DNA of 64,000 nucleotides from Flavobacteriaceae bacterium UBA7302. Lineage in GTDB: Bacteria; Bacteroidota; Bacteroidia; Flavobacteriales; Flavobacteriaceae. Shown here in pieces: positions 53,466 to 61,960 of the stretch. The stretch spans positions 1-64,000 of the forward strand of contig DKQS01000006.1 in assembly GCA_002471825.1 (NCBI GenBank), read 5' to 3'. The notes beneath the pieces are model-generated. The model saw only the letters and a program-made list of their open reading frames with translations. It did not search any database and was not told the origin of the DNA. The position numbers were made by a program, and so were the translations under genes. Numbering within the stretch: position 1 is the stretch's first letter; each line of letters opens with the position of its first letter.

Positions 53466-54127
53466 TGGACTTAATATATGTTCTAGATATTTTAGGAACC
53501 TTTGCCTTTGCCATCAGTGGTGCCTTGGTTGCCGCTGAGAAAGACTTTGATTTATTTGGTGTGGTAATTATAGCTTTTGTAACGGCTGTTGGAGGAGGAA
53601 TGCTTAGGGATGTATTGATCGATTCACATCCCATCAATTGGATTGGCGATTTAAATTATCTCTACACCATTTTGGTTGCCGTAATTCTGACGTTTTTATT
53701 CAAAAGTAAAATACTGCCATTGAGTAAAACCTTGTTCTTATTTGATACCATCGGGATTAGTGTGTTTACCTTACTGGGGTTGAAAAAAGGTCTCTCCCTT
53801 GACTTGCATCCAATTCTGGCCATTATTATGGGAATGATTTCTGCCGTTTTTGGAGGAGTCTTGCGTGATATTTTGACCAATAAAATACCGTTGATATTTC
53901 AAAAGGAAATTTATGCATCGGCCTGTTTGATGGGTGGAATCACTTATTTACTATTACAAAACACCCAGGCATCAGAGAATTTGGTGTTTATTTCATCGGC
54001 ATTGGTAGTGATCGGAATACGACTTGTTGCCGTAAAGTATCACCTAGAATTGCCCAAAATAAAAGAGGATTTGTTTGGAGAAAAAATTGCTTTGGTCAAA
54101 AAGATCCGTCGAAAGAAAGAAAAGTAA
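53465..54127 (+). CDS. TRIC/UPF0126-type membrane channel protein
   Basis: A 220-residue membrane protein with seven helices arranged as an inverted duplication, each half bearing the glycine-rich motif (FVTAVGGGMLRDVLID at about residue 38 and MISAVFGGVLRDILTN at about 123). This GGxxRD motif is the hallmark of the YadS/UPF0126 trimeric intracellular cation channel-like family. Bacterial homologues conduct monovalent cations. The basic tail (KKIRRKKEK) is cytoplasmic. Confidence 0.9.
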   Translation: MDLIYVLDILGTFAFAISGALVAAEKDFDLFGVVIIAFVTAVGGGMLRDVLIDSHPINWIGDLNYLYTILVAVILTFLFKSKILPLSKTLFLFDTIGISVFTLLGLKKGLSLDLHPILAIIMGMISAVFGGVLRDILTNKIPLIFQKEIYASACLMGGITYLLLQNTQASENLVFISSALVVIGIRLVAVKYHLELPKIKEDLFGEKIALVKKIRRKKEK

Positions 54128-54130
54128 GTC

Positions 54131-54157
54131 AAAAAAAAAGCGGAGTAACAACTCCGC
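54131..54157 (-). terminator. Terminator of tricorn-like protease gene
   Basis: GCGGAGT (54140-54146) / ACTCCGC (54151-54157) with an AACA loop; the minus strand continues into nine T residues. It is 12 bases past the stop codon of the S41 protease gene and just after the convergent TRIC-like gene. Confidence 0.85.
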
Positions 54158-54168
54158 CTTCATTAATC

Positions 54169-57100
54169 TTATTTGACATCTTTCATTAATTCCCGAATCG
54201 ATCGAATTAATTGCTGATCGATTCCTCTGTCAAGTTTGCCAGGCATATTTTTCACCTTAATCATTGGTTCCGTCTGGTTATTTTCCATCCATTCTCCGGC
54301 TTTGTTCTTGGCACTTACTGGAACAACGCCCCAATAACCTCCATTCGGTAATCCTTCCCATCCTGCAAAACTACAGGTTCCTGGTACTGGCATTCCGACT
54401 GTTTTTCCAATTTTCAAATCGGTATATCCTTGAGCATAACAATGACCATCGGAATAGTTACTCTCGTTAAACATAGTCAACGTTGGCTTGGTCCATCGAG
54501 AAGTCGGTTCGCCACCAACCACTTTATCGGCAGTAGCATAGGTAATGAATGGCACTCCTGTGAAGAACATGGCCAAATCGGCCACCAAATCACCACCACC
54601 ATTAAATCGAGTATCTACAATAACACCTTTCTTTTCAAAGTATTTACCCATCATATCTTGATAAATGCTTCTGTAAGGACCATCTCCCATTCCAGGGATG
54701 TGAACATATCCAAGCTGACCGTTACTCTTTTCTGCAACCTCTTTTTCATTCATTTTCACCCAACGTTTGTAAAGCAGTCTGCTCTCAGCTCCGAGGGAAA
54801 TTGGTTTTACCGTGATGGATTGATTGTCTTTTTTGTTTTTTGGGTCACTAATCTCAAGCAAGACAAACTTTCCAGCTTTTCGGTTCAAATACTTAGCGAC
54901 ATCTTGATCTGCTTCAATGACTTCGCCATCTATCTTTTCGATCACCATGCCAGGTCTAATGTTAAACTTGGCCTTATCTAATGGTCCGCCTTTGATGATT
55001 TCATCAATTAAGATTCCGGCGCCTTTATGATCATAACTCATGAAGATTCCCAGTGAAGCGGTGGCATCCGCATTTGAAATGGATGATCTTCTGAATCCTG
55101 ATCCAGCATGAGAAACATTTAATTCTCCCAATAACTCCGACAACATCTCTGAGAATTCAATATCGTTACCAATATGCGGAATGTATTTCGAGTATTCTTT
55201 TTTCATTAGGTCCCAATCAATTCCGTGAAAGGTTGGCTCGTAAAAAATATTCTTCGTTCGAATCCATACATGATCAAACATGGCCTGACGCTCTGCTGCT
55301 TTATCGAATTCAATTTCACTTCTTATGGATACAGACTTTCTCTTTTTAGCAGCTGGATTCAATTTAGAAATGCGACCACCAGATAATAAGTACAAGTTTT
55401 TCCGATCTTTATCCCACTGCAGACTTCCTCCGCCGTTCAATCTCATGATCATTTTGGTTTCGCGAGTGCGAAGGTTGGTGCTCCAAAGGTTGGCTCGTCC
55501 TTCAAAACTGGCCAAATAATAAAGCATGTCTCCTTTTTTCGATAAAACGGCATCACCCAAACGAGAAGAATGGATGGTGAGTCGCTTGGTACGGTCTCTC
55601 ATCTGATCCCAATCGAAAGTCAAAGTTTTCACTTCCTTCTTTTTTTCTTCCCTAGCACCCTTCTTTTTCTTGCCTTTACTTTTGTCAGCCTCTTTCTTTT
55701 CTTTGGCTTTTTTCTTCTTTTCTTCAGCCTTGATAGCCGTTAGTAATTTGAATTCTTCATCTGTTAAATTGGCTTCGTCCCAGGCTTCTTGGGTGAAGTA
55801 CATGCTGTAGACATCACTTTCAGTTCTTCCGCTTGTCGCATAAGACTTCAATCCGTTTCGATTGCTAAACCAAATCATTTGCTTTCCACCGTTCACCCAT
55901 TTTGGTCTATAATCTGAGTATCCGCTTTGGTTCAAGTTCATTTTCTTAGAACCATCGGCAGCCATAAGCAATACTTCCGAGTTACTCAAGGTTTTTCCCC
56001 AATCTACAAGCAACCACTTGCTATCAGGACTCCAAGTAAAATATTTATCCCCATCTCGCATGTGATACAGCTCTTTTGGAGTTAATAAAGTGACTTTCTT
56101 TTTCGACTTTAGTTCTTGAACTACCAATGATCTTCTACCTTCAATATAAGCCAGGTATTTGCCATCTGGAGAGAATTTTGGGATGTAATTGTCTACTTTA
56201 TTTGAAACGAGTTCTGATTCTTCAATGAGGGTAGAAGCATAAAAGAAGGGCTCTTCCGAACGAACCTTTTCAGTTTTGTAAATACTCCATCTTCCATCTC
56301 TTTCACTTGAGTAAACTACCGATTTCCCATCTGGTGACCAGGTTACAAATCGTTCATTTTCAGGTGTATTGGTAATTCTTTTGGTAAAGGATTTATCTAC
56401 GGATGTTACAAATACTTCCCCTCTGGCAATAAAAGCGATTTCTTTGCCATTAGGAGAGACCGACATTTCTCGAATACCTCCATTGATAGAAATAAATCGG
56501 TCGCTATTGTTTTTGTCTTGGGTCATGATTCGAACCTTCAATTTTTTAGGCTTTTCACCTTCTTTCATCGTATAAAGTTCCCCGTCATAACCAAAGGCTA
56601 TGGTTCCATTTCCAATACTTAAAAAACGAACAGGATGAAGTTTGAATTTGGTAATTTGTTGCGTCGATTCAGAGTTAATGCCCTTTTTGTAAACATTAAA
56701 TGTTCCATTTTGTTCGCTTAAATAGTAAATGCTTTTTTCATCTGGACTAAAAACAGGGTTTCTGTCTTCGCCTTTAAATGAGGTAATCATTTTATGACTA
56801 TCCGTTTTTTTGTCATAGACCCAAATATCTCGCGTTACCGAAGATTGATGATGCTTTCTCCAGATATTTTCACCACCTGGTTTGTCCTGATAAATCATGG
56901 TATTCCCATTCTTAGAAAACTGCACATGTTCCGCTGGAAGTGTGAAAATTTGGGAAACGCGCCCTCCCTTTGTAGGAACGCTGTAGAGTTCTGTTTGCGA
57001 TCCCGTTGGATGCTGTCTGTTTTTCACATGATCTTGTCGTGCAGCTCCAAAAAGGACATTCTTGCCATTATTGGTAAAAGTGTATGGAGATTCATTGGCC

Positions 57101-57414
57101 GAGTGATAGGTAAGTCTCGTAGCTTGACCTCCGTTGGCGCTCATTACATATACATCGAAATTTCCATATCTATTTGAGGCGAAAGCTATTTTATCTCCTT
57201 TTTTATTCCAAACGGGCATGTAGTCGTGTGCCGTATGATAGGTAAGCTGTACTGCGTCGCCACCTGAAGACGATACTTTGTAGAGATCGCCCTTGTAGGT
57301 AAAAGCGATTTGAGTTCCATCTGGAGATATTGCAGAATACCTCATCCACTTGGGATTTTCTTGACCGTTTATTCCTAAGGTCACCAAGCACAAAAGAATT
57401 AGAAATTGTTTCAT
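54169..57414 (-). CDS. Tricorn-type S41 peptidase, exported
   Basis: About 1081 residues from the ATG at 57414, which precedes a signal peptide (MKQFLILLCLVTLGINGQ); the frame extends to 57483, but the shorter start is preferred. The N-terminal two-thirds are WD40/TolB-like propellers (AISPDGTQIAF, FSPDEKSIYYLS, WSPDGKSVVYSS, FSPDGKYLAYI, WSPDSKWLLVDWG). A lysine/glutamate-rich linker (AEEKKKKAKEKKEADKSK, about residue 580) follows, then a PDZ domain (FNIRPGMVIEKIDGEVI) and the S41 protease domain (VIVDTRFNGGGDLVADLA; probable Ser nucleophile in NYSDGH). It matches bacterial tricorn-like proteins that degrade peptides. It is monocistronic. Confidence 0.9.
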   Translation of the reverse strand: MKQFLILLCLVTLGINGQENPKWMRYSAISPDGTQIAFTYKGDLYKVSSSGGDAVQLTYHTAHDYMPVWNKKGDKIAFASNRYGNFDVYVMSANGGQATRLTYHSANESPYTFTNNGKNVLFGAARQDHVKNRQHPTGSQTELYSVPTKGGRVSQIFTLPAEHVQFSKNGNTMIYQDKPGGENIWRKHHQSSVTRDIWVYDKKTDSHKMITSFKGEDRNPVFSPDEKSIYYLSEQNGTFNVYKKGINSESTQQITKFKLHPVRFLSIGNGTIAFGYDGELYTMKEGEKPKKLKVRIMTQDKNNSDRFISINGGIREMSVSPNGKEIAFIARGEVFVTSVDKSFTKRITNTPENERFVTWSPDGKSVVYSSERDGRWSIYKTEKVRSEEPFFYASTLIEESELVSNKVDNYIPKFSPDGKYLAYIEGRRSLVVQELKSKKKVTLLTPKELYHMRDGDKYFTWSPDSKWLLVDWGKTLSNSEVLLMAADGSKKMNLNQSGYSDYRPKWVNGGKQMIWFSNRNGLKSYATSGRTESDVYSMYFTQEAWDEANLTDEEFKLLTAIKAEEKKKKAKEKKEADKSKGKKKKGAREEKKKEVKTLTFDWDQMRDRTKRLTIHSSRLGDAVLSKKGDMLYYLASFEGRANLWSTNLRTRETKMIMRLNGGGSLQWDKDRKNLYLLSGGRISKLNPAAKKRKSVSIRSEIEFDKAAERQAMFDHVWIRTKNIFYEPTFHGIDWDLMKKEYSKYIPHIGNDIEFSEMLSELLGELNVSHAGSGFRRSSISNADATASLGIFMSYDHKGAGILIDEIIKGGPLDKAKFNIRPGMVIEKIDGEVIEADQDVAKYLNRKAGKFVLLEISDPKNKKDNQSITVKPISLGAESRLLYKRWVKMNEKEVAEKSNGQLGYVHIPGMGDGPYRSIYQDMMGKYFEKKGVIVDTRFNGGGDLVADLAMFFTGVPFITYATADKVVGGEPTSRWTKPTLTMFNESNYSDGHCYAQGYTDLKIGKTVGMPVPGTCSFAGWEGLPNGGYWGVVPVSAKNKAGEWMENNQTEPMIKVKNMPGKLDRGIDQQLIRSIRELMKDVK

Positions 57415-57489
57415 GAATATTAAAATTTTGCCTAATTTACTAAATAGTAATAGGACCTTTATTAATAAAAAATTAAAATTCATATACCC

Positions 57490-57945
57490 ATGATATTTGA
57501 GAATTTAGAAGCCTTAGAAGCGATGAAAGGGAAGGAGCTTCCGGCGTCCGATTGGTATGTTATCAATCAACAAATGATTAATGATTTTGCCAATGCTACA
57601 CTCGATAAACAATGGATTCATGTGGATGAAGAACGGGCAAAAAAAGAAAGTCCTTTTAAATCTACAGTTGCACACGGATTTATGTCGGTTGCAATGATTT
57701 CTAGAATGTTGGAAGAGATGTTTACCGTGAAAAGCGTGAAAATGGGTTTGAATTACGGACTAAACAAGGTTCGATTTCCCAATCCGGTTCCAGTAAACAG
57801 TATGCTGAGAATGCAAGCCACTATTAGCAACATCGAAAACCTTGAGAACAATGGTAAAAAAATCACTTTTTCTTGTGTTATCGAAATAAAAGGACAAAAA
57901 AAACCCGCATGTTATGCGGAGTTTCTTGCTGCATTATTTGAATAA
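57490..57945 (+). CDS. MaoC-like acyl-CoA dehydratase
   Basis: A 151-residue hotdog-fold (R)-specific enoyl-CoA hydratase-like protein. The catalytic Asp/His pair region is DKQWIHVDEERAKKESPFKSTVAHGFMSVAM, the MaoC signature. It would hydrate enoyl-CoA in fatty acid metabolism. Divergent from the tricorn-like gene. Its last 50 bases contain the terminator of the convergent membrane-protein gene. Confidence 0.9.
   Translation: MIFENLEALEAMKGKELPASDWYVINQQMINDFANATLDKQWIHVDEERAKKESPFKSTVAHGFMSVAMISRMLEEMFTVKSVKMGLNYGLNKVRFPNPVPVNSMLRMQATISNIENLENNGKKITFSCVIEIKGQKKPACYAEFLAALFE
57896..57919 (-). terminator. Terminator embedded in 3' end of MaoC-like gene
   Basis: CCGCAT (57905-57910) / ATGCGG (57914-57919) with a GTT loop. 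Reading the minus strand, the stem is followed by G and then eight T residues (57903-57896). It lies within the coding region of the convergent MaoC-like gene, 34 bases past the stop of the membrane-protein gene at 57953-58402. Confidence 0.65.
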
Positions 57946-57952
57946 TAATCTC

Positions 57953-58402
57953 TTAAGTCAGAATTTCAGATTCAATCGCCCTTTTGGTAAAGCCAATAAA
58001 GAAAATGGCAATTAAAAAGGTAACTATAGCCTGTACAACTCCTTGACCACCATATACGTCGTAAGCGTTTGTCATAGTAAAGTTGTAACCCAACTGTACA
58101 ATCAAGCCAATAAATGAAATGATAAACCAGAGGCGAGCACTCTTTTTTCTGAATAACATTAAGATGGTTCCTAAAAAACCAAACCAAACTGCCACCGCAA
58201 ATGCTGCATAGACCCATTTCGGCGTATTCTTTATAAATTCCAATTGGTTTGGCGGAATTAACTCTCTGAATTCATCGGACATGTAAGCCTGAGAAAGGTA
58301 CATTAATACCCCAATTCCATACCAAATCAATCCGATAACACTCACTGCATAAAAGGTATTGGTTGGTTTAATCGTACTCGTAGATCTTGTTGGTCGTGCC
58401 AT
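57953..58402 (-). CDS. Conserved four-helix membrane protein, unknown
   Basis: A 149-residue protein with four predicted helices (about residues 17-38, 62-82, 90-108 and 122-140). The N-terminal MARPTRSTSTIKPTN is basic and cytoplasmic. I do not recognise the family. It is a single gene, convergent with the MaoC-like gene and divergent from the membrane/HTH pair, with its terminator inside the MaoC-like coding sequence. Confidence 0.7.
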   Translation of the reverse strand: MARPTRSTSTIKPTNTFYAVSVIGLIWYGIGVLMYLSQAYMSDEFRELIPPNQLEFIKNTPKWVYAAFAVAVWFGFLGTILMLFRKKSARLWFIISFIGLIVQLGYNFTMTNAYDVYGGQGVVQAIVTFLIAIFFIGFTKRAIESEILT

Positions 58403-58442
58403 TGATAAAAGTTTTTAGTTGAGTTCTAAAAGTATAAATTAT

Positions 58443-58473
58443 TTTGAAAATTCAAAAATGTAAAGTATATTTG
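58443..58473 (+). promoter_or_regulatory. Consensus Bacteroidetes promoter
   Basis: TTTG (58443-58446), exactly 19 bases, TATATTTG (58466-58473): a full match to the Bacteroidetes housekeeping promoter. Transcription from about 58480 excludes the TTG frame start at 58444 and supports the ATG at 58516 for the next gene. Confidence 0.75.
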
Positions 58474-58515
58474 TCATTAAGTAAAATAAACAAGTCTAAA
58501 AGTGAAGCAAATCAT

Positions 58516-58962
58516 ATGGAAAATTCTACTTATTGTGAAAGAGAGAATGCAAGAATTCAAAAATTGTACAAGTTTCAATTGCCGCACCGATATAAAAAAG
58601 TAGGGTACTTTGTAACCGCCCTTTTTGTTGTCTTCATTTTCGCTCGAAAAATTATGGAGTATGACGGTGAACTATTGAAAACTATTATTAAAAATGGTTT
58701 TTTACTGGGATTGTTGATCATTTCGATCTCTAAGGAAAAAGTAGAGGACGAGTTGATTGAAAGCCTTCGAACAAAATCGTACCGAATTGCTTTTGTATTG
58801 ACCGTTGCTTATGCGGTGGTTCAGCCACTTATTGAATATGTGGTAGAAACCGTCATCAAGGGAGAGGCATCCTTGGGTGATTTTAGTTACTTCCAGGTAT
58901 TGGTGTTCATGTTGATTGTCCAGATTGGATTTTTCGAACAATTGAAACGATACTTCAAATAA
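58516..58962 (+). CDS. Membrane protein paired with HTH regulator
   Basis: About 148 residues from the ATG at 58516, chosen because the longer frame would start within the promoter. The sequence begins MENSTYCERENARIQKL and has four hydrophobic helices (about residues 33-49, 62-76, 96-115 and 126-142). Membrane proteins of this kind (DUF2178-like) often lie directly upstream of a small Xre regulator gene. Here the gap is 8 bases, and the two share the consensus promoter. A sensor or anti-regulator role is inference. Confidence 0.75.
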   Translation: MENSTYCERENARIQKLYKFQLPHRYKKVGYFVTALFVVFIFARKIMEYDGELLKTIIKNGFLLGLLIISISKEKVEDELIESLRTKSYRIAFVLTVAYAVVQPLIEYVVETVIKGEASLGDFSYFQVLVFMLIVQIGFFEQLKRYFK

Positions 58963-58970
58963 GTTAAATC

Positions 58971-59171
58971 ATGAAGAATACCATAAAAGTTGAACGTGCC
59001 ATTTTAGACATTACTCAGGATGAACTGGCTAAAGAAATAGGAGTATCGAGACAAACCATCAATTCCATCGAGAAAAATCGATACGTTCCATCTACTGTTT
59101 TGGCTTTGAAATTATCCAAGCTTTTTGGAAAGCCTGTCAACGACTTCTTTGTGTTGGAGGATCAAGATTAG
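58971..59171 (+). CDS. Small Xre-type HTH regulator
   Basis: A 66-residue protein that is almost entirely one HTH_3 domain: RAILDITQDELAKEIGVSRQTINSIEKNRYVPSTVLALKLSKLFGKP (helix-turn-helix at about residues 16-36). It resembles the YgzD-type regulators that are usually encoded next to a membrane protein. Its stop codon (59169-59171) overlaps the stop codon of the convergent TolC-like gene. Confidence 0.9.
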   Translation: MKNTIKVERAILDITQDELAKEIGVSRQTINSIEKNRYVPSTVLALKLSKLFGKPVNDFFVLEDQD

Positions 59172-60562
59172 AAAGGAAGCACCGCCTCTTTGAACAAGCT
59201 GGCTTTTGATTTGAAGAAATTGTTCTCTAATTCGATGGCCTTTAGCTTGCTATCAATCAATTTTGATTCGCGGGAATTCACCAAGAACAACGAGCTCTCT
59301 CCTAAAAAGAATTTTCTTTCTTCGGCCTTCAGTAGGGTTCCATAATCCAAAACAATTCGCTGGGTATAATCATTTTGCAGGGTGAATGATTGAAGCTCTT
59401 GTTGTATGGCGCTAATCTTGTTTTTGATCACAACCTTGGCCGTCTCATTCTCAAACCGTTTGTCTTGCAGTTTTACCCGAGCCAGTTTCAAATCTCCACG
59501 CTCTTTACGTAGGAAAAGCGGTAGTTGAAAATTAATTCCAGCTTTAAAGTTTTCAAGATTTAACGAGTTCGCCTGCCTTGGTGTCTGGGTCAAGAAATTG
59601 TATTGAACATCCAATTTGGGTAACAGGTTATTCATTTTCAATCGTTTATCTATTACCAAACTCTGAATTTTAAAAGACAGCGATTTGATTTTTGGGTGCT
59701 CGTTGATGTCAAAATCTTCATCATTGAACAACGCAATGTTCAAGGTGTTATCAATAGAGGTGAAGGTTTCTACATCCGGAATCACATTATCCTGTAATTC
59801 AACAGGTGTATTTTCTGCCAACCAGAGAAAATTGGACAGTTCCAAGCTCGATTTCACCAATTTAATTCGGGCTTTTTCAAGATTTAATTTTCTGGTATTC
59901 AGTGTGATTCCCGCTTCAACAGTGTCAATAGCAGGTTTGTCACCTACTTCAAAAGCTCTTTTTGTTCCGTTGAATCGCACCAAGGCATTGTTTAAGAATT
60001 CTTCATATACCTTCTTTTCATTATAGGTTTTCAACCAATTGAAATAGGCAAGGGAAGCATCAAACAAGATGTTATTCACCAATATTTGTTGATCTTGTTC
60101 TGCTTGGTCTACAAAGAATTTGGCCTGTCGTAAGGCCGCCATTCTTCGGTTGGTTAACAAACCACGGGCAAGTGACACCGATACGCCAGCACTATACAAA
60201 CCATCAGTCGGAACGGTAGCCTCAGGATTTAAAAAGGTACCATCGTTGTTTTCTACGTTGGCTTTGAATTCAATTCCGTACCAAGTCGGAATTTTAAACG
60301 TTCCGTTTAGTCTGTTGAAGTATTCCGTTTTTTTGAACTCCTTACGATCGTAATCCACTTCAATTTTCGGATCAAAGGCCCCACGTGATTTCAAAAGCTT
60401 TGCCTCGCTATTGTTAATGACAAGATTGGCTTGCTTCACAATTGGGTGAAACCTTTTGACATAGCCCAAGTACTCAGCAAGAGTCAAGGTACTGGTAAGG
60501 TTTTCTTGAGCATTCAGTGAAAAAGCAATACTTAAAAAGAAAGCAAATAGAATTTTCTTCAT
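59168..60562 (-). CDS. TolC-family outer-membrane channel protein
   Basis: A 464-residue outer-membrane efflux protein. Signal peptide MKKILFAFFLSIAFSLNAQ, then two repeats of the OEP type with long helical stretches (ILFDASLAYFNWLKTYNEKKVYEEF; RKLNLEKARIKLVKSSLELSNFLW; LKAEERKFFLGESSLFLVNSRE). Such proteins form trimeric channels. Last gene of the TetR-ABC-HlyD-TolC run (21 bases after HlyD). No intrinsic terminator was seen at its 3' end. Confidence 0.88.
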   Translation of the reverse strand: MKKILFAFFLSIAFSLNAQENLTSTLTLAEYLGYVKRFHPIVKQANLVINNSEAKLLKSRGAFDPKIEVDYDRKEFKKTEYFNRLNGTFKIPTWYGIEFKANVENNDGTFLNPEATVPTDGLYSAGVSVSLARGLLTNRRMAALRQAKFFVDQAEQDQQILVNNILFDASLAYFNWLKTYNEKKVYEEFLNNALVRFNGTKRAFEVGDKPAIDTVEAGITLNTRKLNLEKARIKLVKSSLELSNFLWLAENTPVELQDNVIPDVETFTSIDNTLNIALFNDEDFDINEHPKIKSLSFKIQSLVIDKRLKMNNLLPKLDVQYNFLTQTPRQANSLNLENFKAGINFQLPLFLRKERGDLKLARVKLQDKRFENETAKVVIKNKISAIQQELQSFTLQNDYTQRIVLDYGTLLKAEERKFFLGESSLFLVNSRESKLIDSKLKAIELENNFFKSKASLFKEAVLPF

Positions 60563-60583
60563 TACAAATTCAAGCTTAGGTGT

Positions 60584-61948
60584 TTATTTCTTTTTATCTG
60601 ATGATCCTTTTTTACTCATTTTATCCTCCGGTTGGTAATAGTTAGGAGGGAAGCTGTTCAACTGTCTCCATAACTCAAACCAAATAGGTACGTCTTCCAA
60701 TAGGGCGATGGTTCTTGCACCTGAACCTACTCGTATTTCTTCTGGCCACTCGTGATCTTCCTCATCCGGAGCAAGCAAAACTCGATACATACCGTTACTG
60801 CTAATAAATCGTTCTACAGCTACCACTTTTGCGCCATAGGTACCATAGGATACATTAGGCCATCCACTAAAGACAATGGCAGGCCAACCATCAAACTGAA
60901 TTCGAACTTTTTCTCCGATGTGAATTAAAGGCAAATCAATTGGTCTCACATAGGTTTCAACGGCTAAATCGAGATTTGCTGGCATGATACCCACTAAATC
61001 AGCGCCTTCTTTGAAAGTAACTCCAATACCTCCAATGTCAGATTTGAAAATGAATCCGCTTTGTGGTGCCGTCACATACAACAGGCTGTTTCTCACCTTG
61101 TAATTGTTGTTGGTGTTCTGCAATTTTGAAACTTCCGCAGAGCTACTGAACTCGTTGGATTTGGCAGTAAACTTATCACTGGTAGCTTTCGATATCTTCT
61201 CATCATAAGAAGCTTTGATGGTATTGATGTCAATTTGCGCATTCAATACTTCGTTCTTACTAGCCAATAATTTGTTTTCCGCATTGATCAATTTTGCTTG
61301 TGTTTCCTGTAGTTTTAATTTCTTTTCTTCTACATCCTTCACCGCGCTAATCCCTTCGGATTGTAGGGTAACTACCCGTTTGTACTGACGGTCTGCAATC
61401 CTGATATTGGTCTTTGCTGCTTCGAGATTGATGCTGTCGTTTTGTACCTTCAAATTGGCTTGTAACAGTTTGTTTCGAGCCATTTCTAGCTTTAGCTTTC
61501 GTTCTCTCTGTAATGCATCAATTTGGCGCTCTAATTGCCCTACTTTCTCTTGATAAGACATCACAGCCATCGACTTTGCATTAATTTGCTCATTGGTCAA
61601 TTCGATCAAGCGATTGTCGAAGTATTCACTTTTCACCTCCGAAATACGCATGATCGTATCTCCTTTCTGAACATAATCCCCTTCACGAACATACCACTGC
61701 TCAATTCGACCTGGAATCTGAGACTGAATGGTTTGTGGACGTTGATCCGGAGTTAAAGAGGTAACCAATCCATTTCCCGTAATGTTCTGGGTCCATGGAA
61801 GGAATAACATAATGAGCACTAGAATTCCGAATACCGATAGAAATCGGTTCAAAAACGAATAGTGCTTTTTGTTGAAAATATTTTTGCCAGACTTGTAAGC
61901 GGTCAAATCAACCTTGTTATGTAACGGATTATTTGTAATATTTAACAT
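60584..61948 (-). CDS. HlyD-family membrane fusion protein
   Basis: A 454-residue adaptor with one N-terminal membrane helix (about residues 33-52), a lipoyl half (PGRIEQWYVREGDYVQKGDTI), a long coiled-coil hairpin (about 95-275, rich in Glu/Lys/Gln) and the second lipoyl half (TAPQSGFIFKSDIGG) with the beta-barrel domain. Ends in a charged tail (SKKGSSDKKK). It would bridge the ABC exporter to the TolC-like channel encoded next. Confidence 0.92.
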   Translation of the reverse strand: MLNITNNPLHNKVDLTAYKSGKNIFNKKHYSFLNRFLSVFGILVLIMLFLPWTQNITGNGLVTSLTPDQRPQTIQSQIPGRIEQWYVREGDYVQKGDTIMRISEVKSEYFDNRLIELTNEQINAKSMAVMSYQEKVGQLERQIDALQRERKLKLEMARNKLLQANLKVQNDSINLEAAKTNIRIADRQYKRVVTLQSEGISAVKDVEEKKLKLQETQAKLINAENKLLASKNEVLNAQIDINTIKASYDEKISKATSDKFTAKSNEFSSSAEVSKLQNTNNNYKVRNSLLYVTAPQSGFIFKSDIGGIGVTFKEGADLVGIMPANLDLAVETYVRPIDLPLIHIGEKVRIQFDGWPAIVFSGWPNVSYGTYGAKVVAVERFISSNGMYRVLLAPDEEDHEWPEEIRVGSGARTIALLEDVPIWFELWRQLNSFPPNYYQPEDKMSKKGSSDKKK

Positions 61949-61960
61949 CTTCCAGTCTTA

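Noticed and set aside
57415..57483. Longer N-terminus of the tricorn-like protease
   Set aside because: The ATG at 57414 gives a standard signal peptide; the upstream AT-rich segment looks like promoter/leader DNA between divergent genes.
58444..58515. TTG at 58444 as start of the membrane protein
   Set aside because: It lies within a consensus promoter (58443-58473), so it would not be in the transcript.
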